In this document: positions 32,879 to 43,518 of the stretch, piece after piece
How the letters are laid out: every line of letters starts with the position of its first letter
Numbering within the stretch: the first letter of the stretch is position 1
Assembly: GCF_918697865.1 (NCBI RefSeq)
Contig: NZ_CAKKMV010000007.1
Location: forward strand, 124,001 to 188,000
DNA: 64,000 nucleotides
Direction of reading: 5' to 3'
Source: Massilia sp. Bi118
GTDB taxonomy: Bacteria > Pseudomonadota > Gammaproteobacteria > Burkholderiales > Burkholderiaceae_D
Program-made: the position numbers and the translations under genes
The notes under the pieces: model-generated
What the model was told of the DNA's origin: nothing
The model's database searches: none
Seen by the model: only the letters and a program-made list of their open reading frames with translations

Positions 32879-33958
32879 ATGCAACGAAGCGCACTGGTCG
32901 TCGGCGCGAGCGGCATCGGCGGCCGCTATGCCGCCCGCGAACTGCTGGCCAATGGCTGGACAGTGTACGGCCTGGCGCGCCGCCCGCCGCGCGACCTGCC
33001 GGGCCTGATCCCGGTGACGGCCGACCTGCTCGAGGTGGTCGGGCTGGAGGCGGCGCTGGCCGAAGCGATGGGCAACGATGCACCGACCCACGTCTTCATC
33101 ACGACCTGGATGCGCCAGGACAGCGAGGCCGAGAACATCCGCGTCAACGCGCTGCTGGTGCGTAATCTGCTCGATGCGCTGTCGTCCAGGAAATCGCTGC
33201 GCCACGTGGCGCTGGTCACGGGCCTGAAGCACTACCTCGGCCCCTTCGAAGCCTACGCCAGTTCCGGCACCTTGCCGGACACGCCGCTGCGCGAATCCCA
33301 GCCGCGCCTGCCGCTCGATAATTTCTACTATGCGCAGGAAGACGAGGTCTATGCCGCCGCCGCGCGCGACCGCTTCACCTGGACCATCCACCGTCCGCAC
33401 AGCATCGTCGGGATGGCGGTCGGCAACGCCATGAACCTGGGCACGACCCTGGCCGTCTATGCCTCGATTTGCAAGGAGACCGGGCGCCCCTTCCAGTTCC
33501 CGGGTTCGGAAGCGCAGTGGAACGGCCTGAGCGACGTGACCGATGCGCGTATGCTGGCCAGGCAATTGCGCTGGGCCGCCGACTGCGATGCTGCGCGCAA
33601 CGAAGCCTTCAACATCACCAACGGCGACTATTTCCGCTGGAGCTGGCTGTGGCGCCGGCTGGCGGCCTGGTTCGGCGTGCAGGCCGAAGGTTTCAACGGC
33701 ACGGTGCAGCCGCTGGAAGCCGCGATGGCCGAGGATGCCGGACTGTGGAGCGAGATCGCGCGCCGCCACCATTTGCAGGAGGCGGATCTGAGCCGGCTGG
33801 CTTCGCCCTGGCACACCGACCTCGACCTCGGCCGCCCGATCGAGGTGATGACGGACATGGCCAATAGCCGACGGCTGGGTTTTGCCGCCTGGCAGGCTAC
33901 CGAGGATTCTTTCTTCGATCTGTTCGCGGCGCTGCGGGCGCAGCGGCTGATTCCCTGA
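32879..33958 (+). CDS. PRISE-type SDR family reductase
   Basis: The start at 32879 has GGAG 8 nt upstream and gives 359 residues. The Rossmann motif is VVGASGIGGRYAARELL. The active-site segment NFYYAQEDEV matches the atypical NFYYxxED motif of progesterone 5-beta-reductase/iridoid synthase-like proteins rather than the usual YxxxK. HRPHSIVGMAVGNAMNLG follows. Members reduce activated C=C bonds of enones with NADPH; natural bacterial substrates are mostly unknown. It follows the glycosyltransferase by 86 bp and may form an operon with it. Confidence 0.85.
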   Translation: MQRSALVVGASGIGGRYAARELLANGWTVYGLARRPPRDLPGLIPVTADLLEVVGLEAALAEAMGNDAPTHVFITTWMRQDSEAENIRVNALLVRNLLDALSSRKSLRHVALVTGLKHYLGPFEAYASSGTLPDTPLRESQPRLPLDNFYYAQEDEVYAAAARDRFTWTIHRPHSIVGMAVGNAMNLGTTLAVYASICKETGRPFQFPGSEAQWNGLSDVTDARMLARQLRWAADCDAARNEAFNITNGDYFRWSWLWRRLAAWFGVQAEGFNGTVQPLEAAMAEDAGLWSEIARRHHLQEADLSRLASPWHTDLDLGRPIEVMTDMANSRRLGFAAWQATEDSFFDLFAALRAQRLIP

Positions 33959-33959
33959 G

Positions 33960-33989
33960 CCGTCGTTCCCGCGTAGGCGGGAACGACGG
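33960..33989 (+). repeat. REP-like palindrome (related element)
   Basis: CCGTCGTTCCCGC and GCGGGAACGACGG form a 13-bp perfect inverted repeat around GTAG, just after the reductase stop. It shares the GTCGTCCCCGC-like arm with the copies at 21142 and 31467 and may double as a terminator, though without a T-run. Confidence 0.7.
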
Positions 33990-34040
33990 ACTGTGCGTCA
34001 CCGCACCGCCAGCAATGGCAGAGTGCGTTTCAATCAAGTC

Positions 34041-36575
34041 ATGAAGGCATCCGACACATCAAAGACCCACGCCGACCACGGCCGCGTACGCGTACGCGGC
34101 GCGCGCGAGCACAACCTGAAGAACGTCAGCGTCGAGCTGCCGCGCGACGCATTGGTCGTGTTCACCGGCGTCTCCGGTTCCGGGAAGTCTTCGCTGGCCT
34201 TCGGCACCCTGTACGCGGAGGCGCAGCGGCGCTACCTGGAATCGGTGTCGCCTTACGCGCGCCGCCTGTTCCACCAGATGCCGGTGCCGGAAGTCGACGA
34301 GATCGACGGCCTGCCGCCGGCGGTGGCCCTGCAGCAGCAGCGCGGCACGCCCACCGCGCGCTCTTCGGTCGGCAGCGTCAGCACCTTGTCGAACTCCCTG
34401 CGCATGCTCTACTCGCGCGCCGGCGACTATCCGCCCGGCCAGCCGCTCCTGTATGCCGAGTCCTTTTCGCCGAATACCGCGGAAGGCGCCTGCCCGCAGT
34501 GCTCGGGCCTGGGGCGCGTCTACGAGGCCACCGAGGCGTCGATGGTGCCGGACGATACGCTCACCATCCGCGAACGCGCCGTCGCCGCCTGGCCGCCGGC
34601 CTGGCATGGCCAGAACCTGCGCGACATCCTCGTCACCATGGGCTACGACGTCGACACGCCCTGGCGCGACTTGCCGAAGAAGGACCGCGACTGGATCCTG
34701 TTCACCGACGAGACCCCGACCGTGCCGGTCTACGCCGGCCTGACGCCGGAGGAGACGAAGCGCGCCCTGAAGCGCAAGGAAACGCCCAGCTACCAGGGCA
34801 CCTTCAGCAGCGCGCGCCGCTACGTGCTGCAGACCTTCGCCAACACCGAGAGTGCGTCGATGAAGAAGCGCGTGGCGCGCTACATGGTCTCTACCTCCTG
34901 CCCGCTGTGCCGAGGCAAGCGCCTGCGCCAGGAAGCCCTGTCCGTCACCTTCGCGGGCCTGGACATCACCGAGCTGTCGCGCCTCCCGCTGGAGCGGCTC
35001 GCCAGGCTGATGAAGCCGTTCGCAAAAGGCGAGGTCGGTAAAGATACGGCCGCCGCCAAACACCCGGAGCAGCTGATCGTCACGAAGCGTATCGCCGCCG
35101 ACCTGTGTGCGCGCCTCGGCGTCTTGCTCGACATGGGCCTGGGCTACCTGGCGCTAGAACGCAGCACGCCGACCCTGTCGCCGGGCGAATTGCAGCGCCT
35201 GCGATTGGCGACCCAGGTGCGTTCCAGCCTGTTCGGCGTGGTCTACGTGCTGGACGAGCCCTCGGCCGGCCTGCATCCGGCCGATACCGAGGCGCTGCTG
35301 GCGGCGCTCGACCAGCTGAAGAACGCCGGCAACTCCCTGTTCGTGGTCGAGCATGCGCTGGACGTGATCCGCTGCGCCGACTGGATCGTCGACGTCGGCC
35401 CGCAGGCGGGCGAGGGCGGCGGCGAGATCCTCTACAGCGGCCCGCCCGAGGGCTTGAAGCAGGTCGAGCGCTCGCACACGAAGCGCTACCTGTTCGACGA
35501 GATAAAAGCCGAGGCGCGCACGCTGCGCGAACCCAGCAGCTGGCTGAAACTCGAAGGCGTCACCCGCAACAACCTGCACGATTTGAAGGTCGCGTTCCCG
35601 CTGGGCGTGATGAGCTGCGTGACCGGCGTCTCCGGCTCCGGCAAGTCCTCGCTGGTGAGCCAGGTGCTGGTCGACCTCGTCACAGAAGCGCTGGGGCAGG
35701 GCGCACCGCAGGAGGAAGCGGAAGAAGAGCCGGGCCTGGAACAGGAGCCTTTGATCGAGACCGAAGGCCGGATCGTCGCGGGCATGGAAGGGATCAAGCG
35801 CCTGGTGCGGGTCGACCAGAAGCCGATCGGGCGCACGCCGCGCTCCAACCTTGCCACCTACACCGGCCTGTTCGACCAGGTGCGCAAGCTGTTCGCGGCG
35901 ACCCCAAGCGCAAAGAAGAAGCGCTACGACGCCGGTCGTTTCTCCTTCAATGTGGCGAAAGGCCGCTGCGAGCATTGCGCCGGCGAGGGCTTCGTGATGG
36001 TCGAGCTGCTGTTCCTGCCCAGCGTCTACGCGCCTTGCCCGACCTGCGAGGGCGCGCGCTACAACGCCGACACGCTGAAGATCACGTATAAAGAGAAGAA
36101 CATCGCCGACGTGCTGGGCATGACTGTCGACGAAGCCCATGCCTTCTTCGAAGACCAGGAGCCGGTGGCGCGTCCGCTGCAGGTGTTGCGCGAGGTCGGC
36201 CTGGGCTATCTGCGCCTGGGGCAGAGCGCGACCGAGCTGTCGGGCGGGGAAGCCCAGCGGATCAAGCTGGCGACGGAACTGCAGCGCGCCACCCGTGGCG
36301 GCGCCTTGTATGTACTGGACGAGCCGACCACCGGCCTGCACCCGCTCGACACCGACCGCCTGGTGGCCCAGCTGAACCGCCTGGTCGACGCCGGCAACAC
36401 CGTCATCATGGTCGAGCACACGATGCGGGTGGCGGCGGCCTGCGACTGGGTCATCGACGTCGGCCCGGGCGCGGGCGAGGCCGGCGGCACGATCGTCGCC
36501 TCGGGACCGCCGCAGACGGTGGCAAGCAGCCGGACCAGCCGAACTGCATCGTATCTCGCCCGGTATTTACGCTAA
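34041..36575 (+). CDS. UvrA-like ATPase (UvrA2-type)
   Basis: I choose 34041 ([18 protein letters not shown]) for 844 residues, about 100 shorter than housekeeping UvrA. Two ABC-type halves are present: Walker [10 protein letters not shown] in both, an N-half signature-like [11 protein letters not shown], and a C-half [12 protein letters not shown] with [13 protein letters not shown]. Zinc-binding clusters are [16 protein letters not shown] and CEHC...CPTC. The shorter length fits UvrA2-type paralogues, which lack the full UvrB-binding region and are linked to drug or DNA-adduct tolerance. A housekeeping uvrA would be expected elsewhere. Confidence 0.85.
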   Translation: MKASDTSKTHADHGRVRVRGAREHNLKNVSVELPRDALVVFTGVSGSGKSSLAFGTLYAEAQRRYLESVSPYARRLFHQMPVPEVDEIDGLPPAVALQQQRGTPTARSSVGSVSTLSNSLRMLYSRAGDYPPGQPLLYAESFSPNTAEGACPQCSGLGRVYEATEASMVPDDTLTIRERAVAAWPPAWHGQNLRDILVTMGYDVDTPWRDLPKKDRDWILFTDETPTVPVYAGLTPEETKRALKRKETPSYQGTFSSARRYVLQTFANTESASMKKRVARYMVSTSCPLCRGKRLRQEALSVTFAGLDITELSRLPLERLARLMKPFAKGEVGKDTAAAKHPEQLIVTKRIAADLCARLGVLLDMGLGYLALERSTPTLSPGELQRLRLATQVRSSLFGVVYVLDEPSAGLHPADTEALLAALDQLKNAGNSLFVVEHALDVIRCADWIVDVGPQAGEGGGEILYSGPPEGLKQVERSHTKRYLFDEIKAEARTLREPSSWLKLEGVTRNNLHDLKVAFPLGVMSCVTGVSGSGKSSLVSQVLVDLVTEALGQGAPQEEAEEEPGLEQEPLIETEGRIVAGMEGIKRLVRVDQKPIGRTPRSNLATYTGLFDQVRKLFAATPSAKKKRYDAGRFSFNVAKGRCEHCAGEGFVMVELLFLPSVYAPCPTCEGARYNADTLKITYKEKNIADVLGMTVDEAHAFFEDQEPVARPLQVLREVGLGYLRLGQSATELSGGEAQRIKLATELQRATRGGALYVLDEPTTGLHPLDTDRLVAQLNRLVDAGNTVIMVEHTMRVAAACDWVIDVGPGAGEAGGTIVASGPPQTVASSRTSRTASYLARYLR

Positions 36576-36666
36576 AACGCGGCAAATTCGCGCCCAATAG
36601 AACGCGCGCGATTTTGCGATTGCGTTACACTTAGGATATTTTTTCCCTAAGAGTTAGCGAATAAGC

Positions 36667-39600
36667 ATGACCGGATCGAGTATCGACAGCGGCCAGTTCC
36701 GCCGTATCCTGTCCCGTAACGTCGCCATGCCGCTGGGCATGGGCATACTGAGCGCGCTGGTCTTCGTGGGCATCATTGCCTACCTGATCAATGTGCTCAG
36801 CTGGGTGGAGCATTCCGAGAAGGTGATCGGACAGGCCAATGAAGTCAGCCGCATGTCGGCGGACATGGAAGCCGGCATGCGCGGCTACCTCCTGTCTGGC
36901 GACAGGGAATTTCTTTCGCCCTATAGCGATGCCAAGCCGAAGGTCGACGCGGCGCTGAACGACCTGGCCAGGATGGTCGACGATAATTATTCCCAGCTGG
37001 ACCGTGTGCGCCGGATTCGTACCGCCCAGCGCGAATGGCAGCTGTACGCCGAGGAAGTCATCGCCCAGCGCGCAAAGAATGCCGACGTGCTCGAACTGGT
37101 CAAGTCCGGGCGTGGCAAGGTGCTGACCGACGAGGTGCGGCGCCAGTTCAGGCTCTTCATCGAATCCGAAGAACGTATCCTGCAGGAGCGCAACAGCTCT
37201 TCGCGTACCGTGATCGGCTGGTCGGTCGGCGCCTTCCTGCTGTTCAGCCTGACCGTCGCCGGCCTGCTGGCCCTGTTCGGCCGCCGCGAACTGGTGAAGC
37301 TGTCGGGTTCCTACGGCGAGATCCTGGCTCACGAGGCCGAGCACAATGCGCTGCTGCGCCACCAGGACTGGCTGCGCAGCGGCCAGGCCGAGCTGGCCGG
37401 CAAGAGTGCCAACCTGCACGAACTGGAGCCGCTGGCCCACGCCGTGCTGGATTTCGTCACGCCCTACCTGGGCGGCGTCGTGGCCGCGATGTACGCGCGC
37501 AGCGACGACGGCGTCCTGACCCGCATCGGCGCCTACGGCTTTGCCAATCAGGACGGCCACGCGAAGGTGATCCAGCCGAAAAATTCGCTGGCCGCGCAGG
37601 CCGCCGACCAGAACCGCATCCTGACCCTGCGTGAACTGCCGTCCGACTACATCAAGGTCGGCTCGGGCCTGGGCGAGACCGCGCCGCGCGAACTGCTGAT
37701 TGCGCCGATCTCGAACCACGGCAAGATCAAGGGTGTGATCGAGATCGGCTTCCTGCACGGCGTGCGGGAGCGCGATACCGAATTCATGGAGCTGATCGGC
37801 CCGGCCGTGGGCGCCTCGGTGGCCTCGGTGGTCTACCGCCAGCGCCTGCAGGTGGCGCTGGAAGAGCAGCAGGCCATGAACGAGGAACTGCAGGTCCAGC
37901 AGGAAGAGCTGCGCACCGCCAACGAAGAGCTGGAAGAACAGTCGCGCGCGCTCGAGGAATCGCAGACGGCGCTGGAGAACCAGCAGGCGGAACTCGAGCA
38001 GACCAACGAGCAGCTGGCCGAGCAGGCCGCCAACCTCGACCTCAAGAACACGGCGCTGACCACCGCCCAGGACCAGTTGCGCGAGCGCGCGCTGGAACTG
38101 GAGCGCGCCAGCCGCTACAAGTCGGAATTCCTGGCGAACATGTCGCACGAGCTGAGGACGCCGCTCAACAGCTCGCTCATCCTGGCCAAGCTGCTGTCCG
38201 ATAACACCACCGGCAACCTGAACGAGGAGCAGGTGCGCTTTGCCCAGACCATCTACGGCGCCGGCAACGACCTGCTGAACCTGATCAACGACATCCTCGA
38301 CATCTCCAAGGTCGAGGCCGGCAAGCTGGAGCTGGTGCCGGAAGAGCTGCCGCTGCGCCGCGTGGTCGAGGGCCTGGCGCGCACCTTCGAGCCGCTGGCG
38401 CGCCAGAAGGAACTGGAATTCTCGGTGACGGTCGAGCCGAACGTGCCGATGGCCATCCACACCGACCGCCAGCGCCTCGAGCAGATCCTGAAAAACCTGC
38501 TGTCGAACGCAGTGAAATTCACCGACGCCGGCCGCGTCCGCCTGACCGTCAGCGCAAACGCCGACGGCTGGGTGCAATTCATGGTGCAGGATTCCGGCAT
38601 CGGCATCGCGCCCGACCAGCAGGACAAGATCTTCGACGCCTTCCACCAGGCCGACGGCTCGACCGCGCGCAAGTACGGCGGCACCGGCCTGGGCCTGTCG
38701 ATCTCGCGCGATCTGACCAGCCTGCTGGGCGGCACCCTGACCCTGGCCAGCACCCCGGGCGAGGGCAGTACGTTCACCCTCAGCCTGCCGCGCAACGGCG
38801 CCGTCGCCGCGACCCCGCCGGCGCCGCAGCTGGTGCATGCGGCGCCGCCGATGCGCACGCCTGCGCCGGCGCCGGCCGCGCCTGAAACCCAGGAAGCAGC
38901 ACCGGCCGGGCCGCGCTTCGACGACGATCGCCTCGAGGCAGCGTCGGGCCGGCGCACCGCGCTGGTGATCGAGGATGAGCCGGAATTCGCCCGCATCCTC
39001 TACGGCCTGGCGCACGACATGGACTTCCGCTGCCTGGTCGGGCTGACGGCGGCGGAGGGCCTGGAACTGGCGGCCGCCGAGAACCCGGATGCGATCCTGC
39101 TCGACATGCGCCTGCCGGACCGTTCCGGCCTGTCGGTGCTGCAGCAGCTGAAGGAAAACCCGTCCACCCGCCACATCCCGGTCCACGTGGTGTCGAGCCA
39201 GGAGAACGGCGGCGAAGCCCTGCACCTGGGCGCGATCGGCTATGCGCTGAAGCCGACCACCCGTGAACAGCTGGAAGAGGTGTTCGTCAAGCTCAAGGAA
39301 AAATCGGCGCAGAAAGTGAAACGCGTGCTGCTGGTCGAGGACGACGAGCGCCAGCGCGACAGTGTGGTCAAGCTGATCTCGGACAATGACGTCGAGATCG
39401 CCGCCGTCGGTTCGGGCGAGGAAGCGCTGAACCTGTTGCGCACGCAGATTTTCGACTGCATGATCATCGACTTGAAGCTGCCCGATATGCAGGGTAATGA
39501 ATTGCTCAAGGCTATGTCCATGGAAGAACTCTGCTCCTTCCCGCCCGTCATTGTCTACACGGGACGGAACCTGACGCGCGAGGAAGAAGCGGAACTGCTG

Positions 39601-40134
39601 AAATATTCGCGCTCGATTATCATCAAGGGGGCGCGTTCGCCGGAACGCCTGCTGGACGAGGTCACGCTGTTCCTGCACAAGGTGGAGTCGACGCTCTCGT
39701 CCGAGCGCCAGACCATGCTCAAGAGCGTGCGTGGACGCGACCGGGTGTTCGAAGGCAGGACCATCCTGCTGGTGGACGACGACGTGCGCAACGTGTTTGC
39801 ACTGACCAGCGCGCTCGAACAGCGGGGCGCCAATGTGGTGGTGGGCCGCAACGGCTTCGAAGCCCTTGCCAAGCTCGACGAAGTGGACAATATCGACCTG
39901 GTGCTGATGGACGTCATGATGCCCGGCATGGACGGACTGGAAGCGACGCGCAGGATCCGCCAGGATGCGCGTTTCGCGCGCCTGCCCATCATCGCGATCA
40001 CGGCCAAGGCCATGAAGGATGACCAGGAACAGTGCCTGGCCGCCGGCGCCAACGATTACCTGGCCAAGCCGATCGACCTGACCCGTCTGTACTCGCTGCT
40101 GCGGGTATGGATGCCGACCATGGAGCGGATTTGA
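36667..40134 (+). CDS. CHASE3-GAF hybrid histidine kinase with three receivers
   Basis: The 1155-residue protein has a transmembrane helix near 17-40, a periplasmic CHASE3-type helical domain, a second helix near 180-205, and a GAF domain (about 250-395). A long Glu/Gln-rich coiled coil (395-480) follows. The HisKA helix has MSHELRTPLN with His494, and the HATPase_c domain reaches to about 720. Three receiver domains follow, each with acidic residues and a DMRLP/DLKLP/DVMMPG phosphorylation site. It overlaps the cheR gene. The operon is the kind that senses a chemical or surface cue and sets a multi-output relay. Confidence 0.9.
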   Translation: MTGSSIDSGQFRRILSRNVAMPLGMGILSALVFVGIIAYLINVLSWVEHSEKVIGQANEVSRMSADMEAGMRGYLLSGDREFLSPYSDAKPKVDAALNDLARMVDDNYSQLDRVRRIRTAQREWQLYAEEVIAQRAKNADVLELVKSGRGKVLTDEVRRQFRLFIESEERILQERNSSSRTVIGWSVGAFLLFSLTVAGLLALFGRRELVKLSGSYGEILAHEAEHNALLRHQDWLRSGQAELAGKSANLHELEPLAHAVLDFVTPYLGGVVAAMYARSDDGVLTRIGAYGFANQDGHAKVIQPKNSLAAQAADQNRILTLRELPSDYIKVGSGLGETAPRELLIAPISNHGKIKGVIEIGFLHGVRERDTEFMELIGPAVGASVASVVYRQRLQVALEEQQAMNEELQVQQEELRTANEELEEQSRALEESQTALENQQAELEQTNEQLAEQAANLDLKNTALTTAQDQLRERALELERASRYKSEFLANMSHELRTPLNSSLILAKLLSDNTTGNLNEEQVRFAQTIYGAGNDLLNLINDILDISKVEAGKLELVPEELPLRRVVEGLARTFEPLARQKELEFSVTVEPNVPMAIHTDRQRLEQILKNLLSNAVKFTDAGRVRLTVSANADGWVQFMVQDSGIGIAPDQQDKIFDAFHQADGSTARKYGGTGLGLSISRDLTSLLGGTLTLASTPGEGSTFTLSLPRNGAVAATPPAPQLVHAAPPMRTPAPAPAAPETQEAAPAGPRFDDDRLEAASGRRTALVIEDEPEFARILYGLAHDMDFRCLVGLTAAEGLELAAAENPDAILLDMRLPDRSGLSVLQQLKENPSTRHIPVHVVSSQENGGEALHLGAIGYALKPTTREQLEEVFVKLKEKSAQKVKRVLLVEDDERQRDSVVKLISDNDVEIAAVGSGEEALNLLRTQIFDCMIIDLKLPDMQGNELLKAMSMEELCSFPPVIVYTGRNLTREEEAELLKYSRSIIIKGARSPERLLDEVTLFLHKVESTLSSERQTMLKSVRGRDRVFEGRTILLVDDDVRNVFALTSALEQRGANVVVGRNGFEALAKLDEVDNIDLVLMDVMMPGMDGLEATRRIRQDARFARLPIIAITAKAMKDDQEQCLAAGANDYLAKPIDLTRLYSLLRVWMPTMERI

Positions 40135-40961
40135 GCAAGCCCCCGAGCGATATCGACATCGAGCTGCGGATGCTGGTCGAAGCTGTCTACCTCAAGTACA
40201 ACTACGACTTCCGCGACTACACCGGCGCTTCGCAAAAGCGCCGCGTGCAGGCCGCCATGCGCGTGATGGAATGCGATACCGTGTCCGCGCTGCAGGCCAG
40301 GGTGATGCACGAGCCGGCCGCCTTTGCCCAGCTGCTGCAATTCCTGACCATCCCGGTGACGGAAATGTTCCGCGATCCGGACTATTATCTGGCGCTTCGC
40401 CGGCACGTGATTCCGCACCTAGAGACCTACCCGTCGCTGAAGATCTGGGTGGCCGGCTGCAGCACTGGGGAGGAAGTGTATTCGCTGGCGATCCTGCTGA
40501 AGGAAGAGGGCCTGCTCGAGCGCAGCCTGATCTACGCGACCGACATCAATCCGGAATCGCTGGAAGCGGCGCGGCGCGGCGTGATGCCGCTCGAGCGCAT
40601 GCGCCTGTACACCGAGAACTACCAGAAGTCCGGCGGCACGCAGGCCTTCTCGGACTATTACACGGCGGCCTACGGCGGCGCCCTGTTCGAGCGCGAGCTG
40701 GTGGAGAACGTGACCTTCGCCGACCACAGCCTGGCCACCGACAGCGTGTTCGCCGAGACCCATTTCATCAGCTGCCGCAATGTGATGATCTACTTTAACC
40801 GGCGCCTGCAGAACCGGGTGCTGGGCCTGTTCCACGAATCGCTGGTGCACCGCGGCTTCCTGGGCCTGGGCAGCAAGGAAAGCATCGACTTCTCCAGCTA
40901 CGCCCAGCGCTTCGAGCCGCTGGCCAAGCGCGAGCGGGTGTTCCGCAAGGTAGGACCGTAA
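40131..40961 (+). CDS. cheR: CheR-type protein-glutamate methyltransferase
   Basis: A TTG start at 40131 overlaps the kinase stop (TTGA) and has GGAG 6 nt upstream; it gives 276 residues, right for CheR. Motifs include the N-terminal helical domain, VTEMFRDPDYY, the SAM-binding WVAGCSTGEEVYSLAI, IYATDIN and FISCRNVMIYF. It methylates glutamates of chemoreceptor-like proteins. No receptor gene is in the operon, so its substrate may be the upstream kinase's coiled coil or a distant receptor. Confidence 0.9.
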   Translation: MSKPPSDIDIELRMLVEAVYLKYNYDFRDYTGASQKRRVQAAMRVMECDTVSALQARVMHEPAAFAQLLQFLTIPVTEMFRDPDYYLALRRHVIPHLETYPSLKIWVAGCSTGEEVYSLAILLKEEGLLERSLIYATDINPESLEAARRGVMPLERMRLYTENYQKSGGTQAFSDYYTAAYGGALFERELVENVTFADHSLATDSVFAETHFISCRNVMIYFNRRLQNRVLGLFHESLVHRGFLGLGSKESIDFSSYAQRFEPLAKRERVFRKVGP

Positions 40962-41566
40962 TGAGCACGGATATCCAGGCCGCGCTCGCCGGCCGCCGCG
41001 TCGAGGCGGTGGTGATCGGCGCCTCCGCCGGCGGGGTCGAGGCCCTGGGCACGCTGCTGCCTTCGCTGCCGGCCGGCTATGGCTTGCCGGTGGTCTGCAT
41101 CCTGCACCTGCCGGGCGACCGCGAAAGCCGGCTTGCCGAGCTGTTCGGCGAGCGCCTGCCGCTGCCGGTCAAGGAAGCCGAGGACAAGGAAGTCATCGAG
41201 CCGGGCACCGTCTACTTTGCCGGCGCCGGCTACCATCTGTCGGTGGAGAAGGACTTCACGTTTTCGCTGAGCTGCGAACCGCCGGTGCACTTCGCGCGCC
41301 CGTCCATCGATGTACTGATGGCATCCAGCGCCGACGCCTATGGCGCCGGCCTGGTCGGCATCCTGCTGACCGGCGCCAATCACGACGGCGCCGAAGGCAT
41401 GGCGCGCATCCACGCGAGCGGCGGCCTGACCGTCGTGCAAGACCCCGCTGACGCCCAGGTGGCCACCATGCCGAAGAGCGCCATCGACCGATTTTCCCCG
41501 CACCTGATCCTGCCTTTGGCCCGCATCGGGGCGCTGCTGCCCATGCTGGAGACCACGTTATCATGA
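40961..41566 (+). CDS. CheB-type methylesterase domain protein, no receiver
   Basis: The 201-residue protein is only the CheB catalytic domain: VIGASAGGVEAL with the nucleophile Ser, LHLPGDRESRL with the His, and GILLTGANHDGAEGM with the Asp. The usual N-terminal receiver domain is missing, so activity is not set by phosphorylation in cis. It removes methyl or amide groups from receptor glutamates, opposing CheR. It overlaps cheR by one base and the next kinase by four. Confidence 0.9.
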   Translation: MSTDIQAALAGRRVEAVVIGASAGGVEALGTLLPSLPAGYGLPVVCILHLPGDRESRLAELFGERLPLPVKEAEDKEVIEPGTVYFAGAGYHLSVEKDFTFSLSCEPPVHFARPSIDVLMASSADAYGAGLVGILLTGANHDGAEGMARIHASGGLTVVQDPADAQVATMPKSAIDRFSPHLILPLARIGALLPMLETTLS

Positions 41567-42783
41567 GCGCACAAGACCCAAGCAAACTGCTGATCGTCGA
41601 CGACCTGCCGGAAAACCTGCGCGCGCTGGACGCCCTCATCCGCGACGAGAAGCGCCAGGTGTTCCAGGCGAGCTCCGGCGAGGAAGCGCTGACCCTGATG
41701 CTCGAGCACGAGTTCGCGCTGGCCATCCTCGACGTGCAGATGCCCGGCATGGACGGCTTCGAGCTGGCCGAGCTGATGCGCGGCACCGAGCGCACCCGCA
41801 ATATCCCGATCGTCTTCGTATCGGCCGCCGGGCGCGAGCTGAACTATGCCTTCAAGGGCTACGAGCAGGGCGCCGTCGATTTCCTGTACAAGCCGCTCGA
41901 CCCGGACGCCGTGCGCAGCAAGGTCAACGTCTTCGTCACGCTGGACCAGCAGCGCCGCGAGATGCGGCGCCAGATGGAGGCGTTGGAATGCAGCCGGCGC
42001 GAGCAGGAAACCCTGCTGCGCGAGCTGAACAAGACCCAGGAAGAGCTGCAGCGCTCGCTGCGCATGCGCGACGACTTCATGTCGCTGGTGGCGCACGAAC
42101 TGCGGACTCCGTTAAATACCTTATTCCTGGAAACCCAGATGCGCAGCCTGCAGATCAAGCGCGGCAACCTGCCGGCCTTCAACCCCGAGCAGATGTCGGG
42201 CATGATCAAGCGCGACGAGCGCCAGATCAAGGCCATGATCCGCCTGATCGACGACATGCTGGACGTCTCGCGCATGAAGAGCGGCACGCTGTCGATCCGT
42301 CCGGCCAAAGTCGAACTGATGGGGCTGCTGGAGCGGGTCGTCAACGACCTCTCGCTGCAGGCGGCCGCGGCCAGCTCCAGCCTGCAGCTGGCAACCCACG
42401 CGCCGGTGGAAGGCATCTGGGACGAGTTCCGCATCGAGCAGGTGATCGTCAACCTGCTGACCAATGCGCTGCGCTACGGCGGCGGCGGCACGGTCGAGCT
42501 CAGCGTGCACCAGATCGGCTGCAATGTCCGCATCGACGTGCGCGACCACGGCAAGGGCATCGCGCCCGACTACATCGACCGCATCTTCGAACCCTATGAG
42601 CGCGGGGCCAAGAGCGGCGAGCCGAAGGGGCTGGGCCTGGGCCTGTACATTTCGCGCCAGCTGGCCACGTCTCACGGCGGGGAGCTGACGGTGCAGAGTG
42701 TGCCGGGGCAGGGGGCGACTTTCAGTTTGCTGCTGCCTTGTAGCGAGGCCGAGGTGCCGGCAGCTGCTGCCGTTTCTGCTTGA
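41563..42783 (+). CDS. Receiver-histidine kinase hybrid
   Basis: The 406-residue soluble protein has an N-terminal receiver (LLIVDDLPEN, phospho-site in AILDVQMPGMDGF, about 1-125), a short coiled coil, HisKA (VAHELRTPLN, His at about 175) and HATPase_c (NLLTNALRYG, DHGKGIAP, GLGLGLYISRQL). The order receiver-first suggests it is driven by phosphotransfer from the big hybrid kinase upstream. It ends the four-gene operon. Confidence 0.9.
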   Translation: MSAQDPSKLLIVDDLPENLRALDALIRDEKRQVFQASSGEEALTLMLEHEFALAILDVQMPGMDGFELAELMRGTERTRNIPIVFVSAAGRELNYAFKGYEQGAVDFLYKPLDPDAVRSKVNVFVTLDQQRREMRRQMEALECSRREQETLLRELNKTQEELQRSLRMRDDFMSLVAHELRTPLNTLFLETQMRSLQIKRGNLPAFNPEQMSGMIKRDERQIKAMIRLIDDMLDVSRMKSGTLSIRPAKVELMGLLERVVNDLSLQAAAASSSLQLATHAPVEGIWDEFRIEQVIVNLLTNALRYGGGGTVELSVHQIGCNVRIDVRDHGKGIAPDYIDRIFEPYERGAKSGEPKGLGLGLYISRQLATSHGGELTVQSVPGQGATFSLLLPCSEAEVPAAAAVSA

Positions 42784-42939
42784 ACTCCGTGACGTGGCCT
42801 CCCGAGCCCACGTATCTCAATCCACGCCAGCGATAGCTAAAATCAATTGAGGAAATCCGTTCAATTAATTTCACATTCAAGTGCGTGCGCGGTATAGTGC
42901 GTACCTGACGTTTTTTTTAACCCCGAAAGAGGAGCTTTC

Positions 42940-43503
42940 ATGTCCATCATCAACACCGAAATCAAACCGTTCAAGGCAACCGCTTTCCACGATGGCAAGT
43001 TCGTCGACCTGACCGAAGCCGATTTCAAAGGCACCTGGTCGGTTCTGATGTTCTACCCGGCCGACTTCACCTTCGTCTGCCCGACCGAACTGGAAGACCT
43101 GGCTGCTTTCCAGCCGGAATTCGCGAAGATGGGCGTCAAAGTGTACGGCGTGTCGACCGACAGCCACTTTGCTCACAAGGCATGGCACGACACCTCGGAT
43201 GCCATCAAGAAAGTGAACTACCCGCTGATCGGCGACCCGACCGGCACCCTGTCGCGTAACTTCGAAGTCATGATCGAAGAAGAAGGCATGGCCCTGCGCG
43301 GCACCTTCGTGATCAATCCGGAAGGCCAGATCAAGGTCATGGAAGTGCACGACAACGGCATCGGCCGCGACGCATCGGAACTGATGCGCAAGGTCAAGGC
43401 TGCCCAGTACGTCGCCGCCCACCCGGGCGAAGTGTGCCCGGCCAAGTGGACCGAAGGCGCTGAAACCCTGAAGCCGTCGCTGGACCTGGTTGGCAAGATC
43501 TAA
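42940..43503 (+). CDS. ahpC: Alkyl hydroperoxide reductase subunit C (peroxiredoxin)
   Basis: The 187-residue protein is a typical 2-Cys peroxiredoxin: the peroxidatic Cys in [11 protein letters not shown] and the resolving Cys in [15 protein letters not shown] site precedes the ATG. It reduces H2O2 and organic peroxides and is recycled by AhpF, encoded just downstream. Expression is commonly OxyR-controlled; I could not identify a clear OxyR site by eye. Confidence 0.95.
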   Translation: MSIINTEIKPFKATAFHDGKFVDLTEADFKGTWSVLMFYPADFTFVCPTELEDLAAFQPEFAKMGVKVYGVSTDSHFAHKAWHDTSDAIKKVNYPLIGDPTGTLSRNFEVMIEEEGMALRGTFVINPEGQIKVMEVHDNGIGRDASELMRKVKAAQYVAAHPGEVCPAKWTEGAETLKPSLDLVGKI

Positions 43504-43518
43504 TATGTAATACGTAGG

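Noticed and set aside
36631..39678. A 1015-codon open frame opposite the hybrid kinase
   Set aside because: It is antisense to conserved kinase motifs and has no coherent domain; a codon-bias shadow.
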